A stretch of 64,000 nt of DNA from AWTP1-13 sp963770295 (GTDB lineage: Bacteria; Pseudomonadota; Alphaproteobacteria; Rhizobiales; Hyphomicrobiaceae), in NCBI GenBank assembly GCA_963770295.1, contig CAVYPA010000009.1:163602-227601 (forward strand). The letters run 5' to 3'. Below are positions 36,459-45,139 of this stretch, piece after piece (position 1 is the stretch's first letter; every line of letters starts with the position of its first letter). Position numbers and translations under genes: made by a program. The notes beneath the pieces were generated by a model. It was not told the origin of the DNA. It saw only the letters and a program-made list of their open reading frames with translations, and searched no databases.

Positions 36459-37822
36459 GTGCAACGGCACGAGACATTGATATTACTAAGTGTTTTGCTG
36501 CTGGTGGCGACCCTATCCATGGCACGTGCGCAGGGCATCTTTGAAAAGCTGGTCATGCCTGGACCCTTGATCGGCGGGCACGCGGAGCTGGAGAAGACCT
36601 GCAAGAGCTGTCATGAGCCGTTCGCGCAGAAATCCCAATCCGGGCTCTGTTTGGCCTGCCACAAACCAATCGCAGCGGATCGCCAGACCAAGCGCAACTA
36701 CCACGGCCGCTACCCTGAAGCGCTCCAGGGCGAGTGCAAGTCCTGTCACACCGAACATAAGGGGCGCAACTTCGACATCGTTCAGATCAATCGTGAAACC
36801 TTCAACCACGCTTTTGCCAATTTCACCCTGACAGGGTCTCACAAACGCGCAAGCTGCGACGGTTGCCACGTTAAGAACACGAAATACCGCGAGACGCCCG
36901 GGCGCTGCTTCGACTGCCACAGGTCTATCGACCCCACAAAGGCCGGTTGGGCGAAAAGTGCGAAGGCTGTCACGGCGAGGAGACCTGGAAGCGCGTGAAA
37001 CCTTTCGACCATGGCAAGACGAGGTTCGCGCTGGTGGCCGCCCACAAGGAGGTCGCCTGCGCCAAATGCCACGCCGGCGAGCGCTACCAGGCGCTGGCCA
37101 CCACCTGCAACTCCTGTCACGGCTTGCAGGACAAGCATGCGGGGCGCAATGGCAGCAAGTGCGAGACCTGCCATGCGCCGACCAAGTGGGCAGCCGTCAG
37201 CTTCGACCACAACAAGGCGACGCGGTTTCCCTTGCGCGGCGGGCATGCCAAGCTCGCCTGTGAACGCTGCCACACCAGCGAGGCGCGGCGCGACCGGTTG
37301 GCCACCAACTGCGCCGCCTGCCACGGCAAGGATGATCCCCACAAGGGCCAGCTCGGGGCGGCCTGCGAGAGTTGCCACAAGGAGACGGGCTGGCGCCAGG
37401 CGGTGAGCTTTGACCATGACCTGACGCGCTTTGCCCTCATTGGTCTCGACGCCGCTGTCCCCTGCGAGGCCTGCCATCGCGCCCCCTCCTTCAAGGATGC
37501 CTCCCGCGCCTGCGCCAGCTGCCACAAGGACCTGCACCACGCCGGACGCTTGGGTCCCCATTGTGCGACCTGCCACAACCCCAACGGCTGGTCGCGCTGG
37601 CGTTTCGACCATGACAAGCAAACCCCCTACCCCCTGACCGGCGCCCGCCGTGCCCTGCAGTGCCATGCCTGCCACAAGACGAGCACGGCCGCGAAGGTCA
37701 GTGCCCCCGGCAGGTGTCACGCCTGCCAGGGCCAAGATGACGTGCATGACGGAGCCTACGGCCGGGCGTGCGAAAAATGTCACACCAGCGTTTCTTTTAG
37801 GCAAGGACTGGGCAGGCAATGA
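36459..37822 (+). pseudogene. Periplasmic multiheme cytochrome c (17 CXXCH, one CXXCQ), one frameshift
   Basis: A signal peptide (LILLSVLLLVATLSMARAQ) is followed by five CXXCH motifs in the first frame (CKSCH, CLACH, CKSCH, CDGCH, CFDCH). The frame breaks at the C4 run 36932-36935; one more C restores DPHKGRLGEKCEGCH and twelve further CXXCH motifs, plus CHACQ where a heme site has lost its histidine. A module F-D/N-H, TRF, L, G, H, C-x-x-C-H recurs five times, as in cytochrome c7-like tandem proteins. The cytochrome would lie in the periplasm and conduct electrons along its heme chain. The start is a GTG at 36459. Confidence 0.82.
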
Positions 37823-38478
37823 AATTGACCACGGGCTCAAAGGCTTCGCTTGCCGCTGCGGGCCATGGGGGCGGAACCCGCCAGGGAATAGGGGGGCATC
37901 CCGCACGTTATGTGGCAGGCCCGCAAAGTGAAGCCGACGGCGATGATTTTCGCGAGAGAATGATTGCCTTCTTGCCGCGCCTTGCCGGGTTTGCATATGC
38001 CCTAACGGGAAATGCAGATCAGCGTGACGATCTAGTGCAGGAGACGTGTGCCCGTGCTTTGGCCAATAGGGACAAATGGCAGCCCGGGACGCGGCTCGAC
38101 AGTTGGATGTTTCGGATCGCGCAAAACCTGTGGCTCGACCGCAAGCGTGCGGATCGGTTCCGCGGCGAATCCGTCGATGTCGACGCAGTCGACAGCTTGG
38201 TCGGAAGCGACGGGCGCGCGGTCGTGGAAAACAGGCTGGAGCTCGCCGCGGTGCTTCGCGGCCTCGAGCAGCTCTCGCCTGAGCATCGGGTGCTGATCGC
38301 TTTGGTATGTGTGGACGGCTTAACCTATCAGGAGGCAGCCGAAGTTCTGAAGGTCCCCGTCGGTACGGTCATGAGCCGGTTGGCTCGTGCGCGGCTGGCG
38401 ATCCACGATGCAATCAATGGGGCGCCTGCCAAGGCGACCACGACAATGGAGACTCGTCGTGTCCGTAGTGTCAGATGA
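37819..38478 (+). CDS. ECF-family RNA polymerase sigma factor
   Basis: 219 aa, of which the sigma domains start near residue 48: region 2 (LPRLAGFAYALTGNADQRDDLVQETCARAL, shown here in parts) with WMFRIAQNLWLDRKR, and region 4 (LSPEHRVLIALVCVDGLTY, VPVGTVMSRLARARLAI). The ATG at 37819 overlaps the cytochrome stop by ATGA, which suggests coupled translation; a GTG at 37912 or ATG at 37960 would give a more usual N-terminus. The sigma factor thus belongs to the cytochrome operon and probably activates it. Confidence 0.9.
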   Translation: MKLTTGSKASLAAAGHGGGTRQGIGGHPARYVAGPQSEADGDDFRERMIAFLPRLAGFAYALTGNADQRDDLVQETCARALANRDKWQPGTRLDSWMFRIAQNLWLDRKRADRFRGESVDVDAVDSLVGSDGRAVVENRLELAAVLRGLEQLSPEHRVLIALVCVDGLTYQEAAEVLKVPVGTVMSRLARARLAIHDAINGAPAKATTTMETRRVRSVR

Positions 38479-39298
38479 AGTATTGATGGCGTATGCCGAT
38501 GGTGTCCTTGACCCCGCCGAGCGGCACGCCGTCGAGGCGGCCATGCAAAGGCATCCGGAATGCCGACAGAAAGTAGAAAAGTTCCGCGCGACGCTTTCTC
38601 CGCTGCAAAACCTATTTCGTGACTCGATCGGCATCGACCATCTCGAACCCCTGATCGACCGCATTCGCCGTGCCGATTTGGCGCCAAGCCAGACGCCCGC
38701 GCGCCCGGCCGAAGTCCGTCAACTGCCGCAAGCCCGGCCCATGCGGGCACGCCGGCAACCCTGGCACCAGCACTATCCCATGGCGATAGCCGCGTCGCTG
38801 GCCTTGTTGATCGGCGCCGCCTTGGGCTCGCTGCTCCACCCCAAGGCCGCTTCGTCGGTGCCGACGGCTGGCTTCATCGGGGTCAGCGATGGGCGCCTGA
38901 CGGCGCAAGGTCCCCTGCAGGACCTGCTCGAGCATACCGCCCGCGGCATACCCGTGCGGGCCGAGCTGGCCGGGGCTGGCAGTTGGGAGCTGGAGGCGGC
39001 GTTCACCTTCCGCTCCATCGGCCAGCAGCCCTGCCGTCGCTACGAACTCAGAAGCATGGCACGGGAGCACTTTGCCGGTTTTGCCTGTCGCGACGGCGAT
39101 GGTCATTGGACCGTCCAGGCACACGCCAAGCTTGACTCAACACCCGTGAACCCGGGTGTGGGCTTCGCCCCGGCGTCGGGGCCAAGCGCCGATGCCGCCG
39201 ACGTGGTGCTCGAAGCCGCCATTCGCGCCGCCAGCGGCGGTAAACTCTATCGCGACGCGGAAGAAAAGGCCGCACTCGTTGCGGGCTGGACGCGGTAA
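38459..39298 (+). CDS. Transmembrane anti-sigma factor
   Basis: 279 aa. N-terminal anti-sigma helix bundle (SDEVLMAYADGVLDPAERHAV, HPECRQKVEKF), a linker, one membrane helix (MAIAASLALLIGAALGSLL) and a periplasmic domain with GSWELEAAFTFRSIGQQPCRRY and a paired cysteine in FAGFACRDGDG. The GTG start at 38459 has GGAG at an 8-base distance and overlaps the sigma gene by 20 bp. Two periplasmic cysteines could sense redox state, which would suit a cytochrome operon. No zinc motif. Confidence 0.85.
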   Translation: MSVVSDEVLMAYADGVLDPAERHAVEAAMQRHPECRQKVEKFRATLSPLQNLFRDSIGIDHLEPLIDRIRRADLAPSQTPARPAEVRQLPQARPMRARRQPWHQHYPMAIAASLALLIGAALGSLLHPKAASSVPTAGFIGVSDGRLTAQGPLQDLLEHTARGIPVRAELAGAGSWELEAAFTFRSIGQQPCRRYELRSMAREHFAGFACRDGDGHWTVQAHAKLDSTPVNPGVGFAPASGPSADAADVVLEAAIRAASGGKLYRDAEEKAALVAGWTR

Positions 39299-39340
39299 GC
39301 GAAACGCCCGAGACGACCAGAGGAATACTTGGGGGAGACC

Positions 39341-39378
39341 GGCCCGCCGTGACGGCTTCGACCGTCGGCGGGCCTTTT
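39341..39378 (+). terminator. Terminator of the sigma/anti-sigma operon
   Basis: GGCCCGCCG (39341-39349) pairs with CGGCGGGCC (39366-39374) and is followed by TTTTAC; the inner GACGG/CCGTC can extend the stem. It starts 43 bases after the anti-sigma stop. Confidence 0.85.
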
Positions 39379-39680
39379 ACGTTGGCAGCCCTAACGTTGC
39401 CGCCCAGACGCTCACGCTGGCAGCTGCACCACCGGGTGTCGGCGTCGGCGGTGGCGCCTTGAGGCCAAGCGGTGGCGGGCGGCCTAGCGCCACACGGTCA
39501 TCCCGCAAGTGAGCATTGGGCGCGGAACTCCGAGGCCCACCCGACGCGGGCGGCTCGATCCTTGGCGCGCTTCGGAAAACCGGCGAACTTCAGTTCGTGT
39601 ACGGAATAGTCCCCGGTCACCTCCGCCCCTTGCGAACCCTGCCACAAGAGCACCGCATCGTTTGCCGGCGCCCGTCGAAC

Positions 39681-39938
39681 TGGCAGCGCTTGCGTCTCGG
39701 CTACCAGGTCAGTGACACCACCGATTTGCGCGAAGTCACAATCCTCCCATCCATCCTGATCAATCACTACTGGACCCGCGACTTGAGTCTGGAACTGGAG
39801 ATCGGCGCCAAGTGGACGGAACGGCAGCAGGCCGGAGCGACGCAAACCGAGAGCGATCTGTTCTTTACCGCCGGGTTCCGCTACGACTTCTACCCCGATC
39901 GGCAAAAGCCGTGCGGCTTGGTCACAACTTGTCGCTAG
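39681..39938 (+). pseudogene. C-terminal fragment of an outer-membrane beta-barrel protein
   Basis: The frame from 39681 to the stop at 39936-39938 reads as alternating amphipathic strands: RLRLGYQVSDTTD, REVTILPSILINHYWT, DLSLELEIGAKWTER, SDLFFTAGFRYDFYPD, then a C-terminal CR. This pattern matches the last strands of outer-membrane barrels attached to TPR proteins in related bacteria. Upstream of 39681 no frame continues the barrel, so the gene has lost its 5' part. It may be a relic of the outer-membrane component of the cytochrome locus. Confidence 0.5.
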
Positions 39939-39958
39939 TCCACTCTTTGCCCGGGGGA

Positions 39959-41113
39959 CTAGAGCGTCGCCGCCGTACCGAGGATGACGGTTGCCTGCGA
40001 GGACAGCACGCCACCGTTGCCGTGTGCGATGGCTACCTCGCAATCCTGAACCTGCCGCGCGCCGCATTCGCCGCGCAATTGCCGCACCGCCTCGATCAGC
40101 AAAAACAGGCCATACATGCCGGGGTGGCAATAGGAGAGACCCCCGCCGTTGGTGTTGACGGGCACGCTTCCCTTTGGCGCGATCCGCCCATCGCTTACAA
40201 ACGCACCGCCCTCGCCCTTCTTGCAGAAGCCGAGGTCCTCCAGAAATAAAATTGTGTTGATCGTGAAGGCGTCATAGAGCTCCAGGACGTCGACGTCGGC
40301 GGGCCCGAGCTTCGCCATCTGGTAAGCTCTCCGCCCCGACGCTGCGGCCCCCGTCACCGTCAGGTCCGGCATGCTGGAAATGCTCGCGTGCGTAACCGAC
40401 TGGCCGCAGCCCAGCACGTAGGCCGGAGGCTTCTTCAACGCGCGCGCGCGTTCGGCCGAGGTCACCACGATGGCACCCCCGCCATCGGTGACCAAACAGC
40501 AATCGCGCACCGTAAATGGGTAGCTCACCAGGCGTGAGGACAGCACGCCGTCGATGGTCAAGGGTTTCTTTTCCCAGGCCGCCGGATTGAGCAGCGCCCA
40601 GTCGCGGGCGGCGACGGCAACGGCGGCGAGTTGCTCGCGCGTGGTGCCAAATTCATGCATATGTCGTGCCGCCGCAAGCGCGTAGGCGCTGGCGGGAAGG
40701 AACGGTTTGAACGGCGTCTCATAGGGATTGATTTCGCGCTGGGAGGCCTGCTTGCGGCCGACCGTACGCTGGGTGCTGCCGTAGGCGATCACCGCGACGT
40801 TGCAAAGCCCCTGCTCGATCGCGGCCATAGCGTGCGCAACGTGGTACTCGAATGAGGAGCCACCAACGATGGTGGAGCCGAGGAACGGCGGGTCGATGCC
40901 CAGATACTCGGCAAACGCCAACACCGATAGACGGCTTTGGGCCGTGGCACAAAACAAGCCGTCGACCGCCTTCAGGTCGAGCCCGCAATCGTCGAGCGCC
41001 CGTTTGGTGCCCTGTGCCATCAGATCGATCACCGACATGCCGTCGGCAACCTGGCCGAGATCGGATTCTGCGACCCCGACGATCGCGGCGCTGGCACGCT
41101 TAAGACCCTGCAT
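39959..41113 (-). CDS. Thiolase-like protein (SCP-x / lipid-transfer type)
   Basis: 384 aa of the non-condensing thiolase family. The usual nucleophile cysteine is replaced: GGSSFEYH (residues 84-91) has serines where thiolases have Cys. The second Cys (LSYCHPGMYG) and His (AHGNGG) remain. In such proteins the partner is a DUF35 OB-fold protein, encoded here 3 bases upstream (41117-41497); together they act in CoA-ester degradation, for example retro-aldol cleavage of steroid side chains. Substrate unknown. Confidence 0.9.
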   Translation of the reverse strand: MQGLKRASAAIVGVAESDLGQVADGMSVIDLMAQGTKRALDDCGLDLKAVDGLFCATAQSRLSVLAFAEYLGIDPPFLGSTIVGGSSFEYHVAHAMAAIEQGLCNVAVIAYGSTQRTVGRKQASQREINPYETPFKPFLPASAYALAAARHMHEFGTTREQLAAVAVAARDWALLNPAAWEKKPLTIDGVLSSRLVSYPFTVRDCCLVTDGGGAIVVTSAERARALKKPPAYVLGCGQSVTHASISSMPDLTVTGAAASGRRAYQMAKLGPADVDVLELYDAFTINTILFLEDLGFCKKGEGGAFVSDGRIAPKGSVPVNTNGGGLSYCHPGMYGLFLLIEAVRQLRGECGARQVQDCEVAIAHGNGGVLSSQATVILGTAATL

Positions 41114-41116
41114 GGC

Positions 41117-41497
41117 TCAGGCCTCCACCGGAAAGAAAACGGGCATCGGCGGCTCCTCGCCGCCCGGACGATGCGCGCGAAATTGCACGCGCATGCCGAT
41201 GCGTACCTGCTCCGGGGTAATGCCCTCGACCCGGCTCATCAGGCGGAAGCCCTCATCGACGTCGACGAGGGCGACGTTGTAGGGCGCGGCGTCCTGCGGA
41301 TGCACCACGGTCGTCGAGTAAACCGTGCCCAAGCCCTTGCTCACCCGCCACTCGAGCTGATCGCTTCCCGTTGATGGACACAGGAGGCGCGGATAAAAGA
41401 CTGCGCGGCCGGCCACCGAACTCCATTGGTAGGCGAGCTGGTCGCGCTCAAGATGGGCAACATAGGTTTTGAATGGCGAGGTCGCTGGTGCGGACAT
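41117..41497 (-). CDS. DUF35 OB-fold acyl-CoA-binding protein
   Basis: 126 aa. Family features: an N-terminal helix, then GRAVFYPRLLCPSTGSD, where the zinc-ribbon cysteines are mostly lost (only one Cys left), followed by the OB fold LEWRVSKGLGTVYSTTVVH, VALVDVDEGFRLMSRVEG and GMRVQFRAHRPG. It partners the thiolase-like protein of the same operon. ATG at 41497 with GGGAAGG seven bases upstream. Divergent from the frameshifted GST. Confidence 0.88.
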   Translation of the reverse strand: MSAPATSPFKTYVAHLERDQLAYQWSSVAGRAVFYPRLLCPSTGSDQLEWRVSKGLGTVYSTTVVHPQDAAPYNVALVDVDEGFRLMSRVEGITPEQVRIGMRVQFRAHRPGGEEPPMPVFFPVEA

Positions 41498-41627
41498 GAG
41501 GCCTTCCCTGGCGTGGGCGGATCCGGAGGACCCTGTTATGCCCCTGCGTGCCGTCGGCGGCAACCGGGGTTTGATTGGCGCGCCATGCCGGCTACAATCG
41601 CGCAAGCGAGGGAAACGAGACGAGCGC

Positions 41628-42264
41628 ATGGACCAGGTGCAGGCCACAATGACCCTGTTTGCCTCCTCACGCTCGCCCTTCGTGCGCAAGGTACTGGTCG
41701 CGGCGCACGAGACCGGACTAGCCCAACGCCTCAAGACGCGCCGCGTCGTGGTCTCGGCTAACAAGCCAAACCCGGAGGTGATGGCGGCCAATCCGCTCAA
41801 CAAGATCCCGACGCTGCTGCTGGCGGACGGCACGACGCTCTATGACTTCGCGCGTGATCTGTGAGTTCTTCGACACCTTGCACGCCGGGCCGCCCCTCGT
41901 GCCCTCCGATCCATCCTGCCGCTGGCCGGCGCTGCGCCTGCAGGCGCTCGGTGACGGCCTGATGGAGGTGATCATCGCGCGGCTTGGCGAGACGAACCGC
42001 CCGCCCGCCATCCAGTCGGCGACGCATCTGTCGAGTTTTCGGCTCAAAATCGCCGCGGTGCTGGATGAGCTGGAAAAACGCTCGACCGATTTCCCTGGAA
42101 AGTTGCAAATCGGCCAGATCGCGGTGGCGTGTGCCCTGGCGCACTTGGATTTTAGGTTTGCTGCTGACGACTGGCGCGCTGGCCGGGCACGGCTCGCGGC
42201 TTGGTATGAAGATTTTGCCGCCCGCCCATCGATGCGTGCGACCGAGTATGTCGAAGCCTACTGA
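41628..42264 (+). pseudogene. Glutathione S-transferase with a one-base frameshift
   Basis: The N-terminal domain (MTLFASSRSPFVRKVLVAAHE, NPLNKIPTLLLADGTTLYD) breaks at 41847-41848, where GACTTCGCGC should be GACTCGCGC; removing one T restores SRVICEFFD and a continuous 212-residue GST to 42264 (LDELEKRSTDF, GQIAVACALAHLDFRF). No other defect is visible. Two of the three GST genes in this window have one such shift. RBS is weak; the start is ATG 41628 or 41649. Confidence 0.85.
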
Positions 42265-42305
42265 AAAAGCCTGCTATTGCGTTTGCGAACCGGCGAGGAT
42301 CCAGC

Positions 42306-43184
42306 ATGAGCAAACTTCCCCAGCAGCAGATTGCGGGCGTCTATCATCACCGCGTCGGCGATATCGTCGTCACCGCGCTCAGCGATGGCTTCCTCGATGG
42401 CTCGCTCGATGTGCTGCGCAATATTTCTCAGGACGAGGCCCGACAGATCCTGACGGACAACTTCCGGCCGGCACGACGCACGCCGGTGAACGCCTTCCTG
42501 GTGTATTCGGCCGGTCAACTCGCCCTGATCGAAACCGGCTCGGGCAACTATCTGTTGCCCACCGCCGGCAAGTTGCTGGCCAACCTAGGCGCGGCGGGCG
42601 TCGCTCCGACCGACATCGAGGCCGTGCTGCTGACGCACATGCATCCCGATCATTCGGCCGGCCTCACCGATATGGAGACCGGCAAACTGAACTACCCCAA
42701 CGCCGAGCTCGTCGTGCACGAGCACGAGCCGCGTCACTGGTTCGATGACGCCAAGATGGCGAGCGCCACCGAACGCGCCAAGAAGCTTTATTTTCAGGCC
42801 GCACGCGAGCAGACCATGCCCTACAAGAAGCGCACGCGCCTATTCACAGCGGGCGAGGTCTTTCCCGGCGTGACCGCGATTCCGCGGCCCGGCCACACGC
42901 CGGGTCACACCACCTTTCTGATCAGCTCGGGCAATGATCAGCTGCTGATCTGGGGCGATATCGTGCACGTCCCCGAGGTGCAGACCGCACGGCCCGAAGT
43001 CTGCATGGAATTCGATACCGACGCCGACGCCGCTGCCGCGCAGCGACGCAAGGTGTTCGATATGGTCGCCACCGACCGCCTCCTCGTCACAGGCATGCAC
43101 ATGCATTTCCCAGGTTTTGCGCACCTGGTTCGGCGGGGCACTGGCTTTCAATTGATCCCCGCCGCCTGGGAGCAGGAGTTATAA
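42306..43184 (+). CDS. MBL-fold metallo-hydrolase
   Basis: 292 aa. Binuclear metal motif LLTHMHPDHSAG, with H111, H113, D115 and H116; later ligands are the His in PRPGHTPGH, the Asp in WGDIVHV and the His in TGMHMHFPGF. The overall pattern (ETGSGNYLLPTAGKL, NYPNAELVVHE) is that of the lactonase/MlrA-like subgroup, often annotated as AHL lactonase or glyoxalase-like. RBS GCGAGG 8 bases upstream. It lies 41 bases after the broken GST, so possibly the same transcript. Confidence 0.9.
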   Translation: MSKLPQQQIAGVYHHRVGDIVVTALSDGFLDGSLDVLRNISQDEARQILTDNFRPARRTPVNAFLVYSAGQLALIETGSGNYLLPTAGKLLANLGAAGVAPTDIEAVLLTHMHPDHSAGLTDMETGKLNYPNAELVVHEHEPRHWFDDAKMASATERAKKLYFQAAREQTMPYKKRTRLFTAGEVFPGVTAIPRPGHTPGHTTFLISSGNDQLLIWGDIVHVPEVQTARPEVCMEFDTDADAAAAQRRKVFDMVATDRLLVTGMHMHFPGFAHLVRRGTGFQLIPAAWEQEL

Positions 43185-43193
43185 CCGCGGCGG

Positions 43194-44162
43194 TCATTTG
43201 ATCTTGATGCCGGTGGCGGCGATGACGACACCCCAGCGCTCGATCTCGCTTTTAACGTAGCTGGAGAATTCCGCCGACGAATTGCCGACGGCGAGGGCAC
43301 CTTGCGCGGCAAGCTTGTCCTTGACTTCGTCGGACCGCAGCGCCTGCGTGGCCGCAGCGTGGATCTTGGCGATGATCGGCTGTGGCGTGGCAATCGGCGC
43401 AACCAAGCCATACCAATTGTCGGCTTCGACCTGCGGCATGCCGAGCTCCGCCGTGGTGGCCACCGAGGGCAGGCTCGCAAGGCGCGCTTTGCTCCCAATC
43501 GCCAGCGCCCGCAGCTTGCCCGACTGGATGCTGCCGAGCAACACGGGCACGTCGGCGAACATCATCTGGACGTGGCCACCGAGCAAATCGTTCACCGCGG
43601 GTGCGGCACCCGTATAGGGAACGTGGACCAGGTCGATTTGTGCGGTCAGCTTGAGCAGCTCCATGGCCAGATGCGGCATGCCGCCGAGGCCCGTCGAGGC
43701 GAACACCATCTTGCCCGGCTGCGATTTTGCCAGGCTAACGAGCTCGGCCAGCGAGGTGACCGGGACCTTTTCGTTGACGACCAGGATTTCTGGCACCGAG
43801 ACGATCTGCGTGATGAGGGCTAGATCCTTGAGCGGTTGAAACGGCATATTCTCGCGAAGGTTGACGTTCATCGCCAAGCCGCTCGAAGGGGCGATGGCAA
43901 TGGTGTAGCCATCGGGTTCCGCCTTGGCCACCGAGGCGATGCCGGTGAGGCCGCCGGCGCCGGCACGGTTCTCGATCACCATGCTTTGGCCGATTAGGCT
44001 CGCCATCTTCTCCGTCAGGATACGGCTGATGGTGTCGGCGGGGCCCCCGGCCGGAAACGGCACGACGAACTTGATGGCGCGATTGGGATAGTCCTGGGCT
44101 TGCGCCGGGTAAGCAAAGGCCAATGCTCCGATAACACAGGCAAGTTCGATCCATGAGCGCAC
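43194..44162 (-). CDS. Bug-family (TctC-type) periplasmic solute-binding protein
   Basis: 322 aa with a signal peptide ending in AQAQDYPNR, as in nearly all Bug receptors. Ligand-site segments are VPFPAGGPADTISR, IENRAGAGGLTG, VFASTGLGGMPHLAMEL and VPYTGAAPAVNDLLGG. They bind carboxylates or similar acids for a tripartite TctAB transporter or a sensor; no transporter genes are adjacent, as is common for orphan Bug proteins. The GTG at 44162 follows GAGGAGTGGG. It converges with the MBL gene. Confidence 0.92.
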   Translation of the reverse strand: MRSWIELACVIGALAFAYPAQAQDYPNRAIKFVVPFPAGGPADTISRILTEKMASLIGQSMVIENRAGAGGLTGIASVAKAEPDGYTIAIAPSSGLAMNVNLRENMPFQPLKDLALITQIVSVPEILVVNEKVPVTSLAELVSLAKSQPGKMVFASTGLGGMPHLAMELLKLTAQIDLVHVPYTGAAPAVNDLLGGHVQMMFADVPVLLGSIQSGKLRALAIGSKARLASLPSVATTAELGMPQVEADNWYGLVAPIATPQPIIAKIHAAATQALRSDEVKDKLAAQGALAVGNSSAEFSSYVKSEIERWGVVIAATGIKIK

Positions 44163-44391
44163 GGCGTTCCCACTCCTCGGGCCTGATTGTCCCCCGACGA
44201 GTATGGCACAACCGTGCGGCCGTCGCCTGCGAGATGGCGCTGGCGCCCCTTGAGGTTTGCTCCTAGGATGCAAGCTCCCCCGCTCTCGATGGGAGCGCAG
44301 CACTGCGGGGTTGCTGCACGGTCCACAGCTCTGGACCTGGGGCGAGGGAGGCTTGCGCTTCCCTCCTCCCTAACCCTAGGCCCAACACCCT

Positions 44392-44421
44392 TGGTAGGCC
44401 CAGCGCCCTGGTAGGCCCAGC
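44392..44421. repeat. Short tandem repeat, 17-bp period
   Basis: TGGTAGGCCCAGC occurs at 44392-44404 and 44409-44421, with a degenerate third copy (CCTAGGCCCAACACC) just upstream at about 44375. Likely a small slippage-type repeat; no function inferred. Confidence 0.5.
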
Positions 44422-45020
44422 ACGATTGGGGGCCATACCTATGGGAGCACCATCGAGGCGCGAGCGGGTTGGAGCCGGGCACAAGCGGCGTGCCAGACCT
44501 GCCAGCCGCGGCGAACCTTGCCAACGAGAGGGCGCCCGCGATCACCTTTGAGCGTCGACCTCGCGCGCCCTCGCAAACAAACAAGGCTGCGCTTTGGAGC
44601 ACAGCCCGGAGTTGAATAAGCAAAGGATTGGGGAGCGGTACTGAGCCTGCTGCAGCTGTCGCCTCGATCGCGGTGCGGGAAAGTCGATTAAGGCCAAGGC
44701 TGAGCGCCGCTCCAAATCACAGCATACAGAAAAATTTGCTCAGGATCAGCGCGGCCGCACGAGAAAGTGATATTTTGCTCAATTGTACGCTCGTTTACGC
44801 GGCGCGTTTCGTTGAAGCGCGGTGGGACGATATCCATTTTTCACCGGACGCGAGGTCGTCCGCCGCCGGCGTGCATAGACCACCAGGGGGCGCAGCCCTA
44901 ACGTGTCACAAAACCTTCCGAGCGGTCCACACACCCCTTGCAAGAGTGGTCGACCCATCCGGCCATGTCCTCGGACAAGCCCCACCGCTTCCCCTAGAGC
45001 CCGCCGCACCAGACGGCGGC

Positions 45021-45046
45021 CTGTGCGCCCAATGCCGGGCGCACAG
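45021..45046. promoter_or_regulatory. Perfect 10-bp hairpin upstream of the FMN dehydrogenase
   Basis: CTGTGCGCCC and GGGCGCACAG flank a 6-nt loop (AATGCC). The stem is perfect. It lies about 95 bases before the start of the hydroxy-acid dehydrogenase gene and is not followed by a T-tract, so an operator or leader structure is more likely than a terminator. Confidence 0.5.
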
Positions 45047-45139
45047 GTCTTGGCTCCGTCGGCGCCGCCAGGACTGCGTGGGCTCTTTCCCCCTGCCGCC
45101 GCTCTGCTTTAAAGTCCTGGCATGATGGGTGAGGCTGCC

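Larger units (their letters stand above)
44163..45121. other. Nearly 1 kb without a recognisable gene
   Basis: The stretch holds the promoter of the Bug gene, a short tandem repeat (44392-44421), an AT-richer patch around 44690-44860 and the hairpin at 45021-45046. The frames are short or arginine/proline-rich, and I find no family likeness. Confidence 0.5.

Noticed and set aside
36920..36960. Programmed frameshifting in the multiheme cytochrome
   Set aside because: The break is a simple missing C in a C run; no slippery heptamer with a downstream structure is evident, and nearby genes have similar breaks.
44628..45125. 165-residue frame upstream of the FMN dehydrogenase
   Set aside because: Mixed composition, no ribosome site, no motif, and it overlaps the strong hairpin; probably chance.
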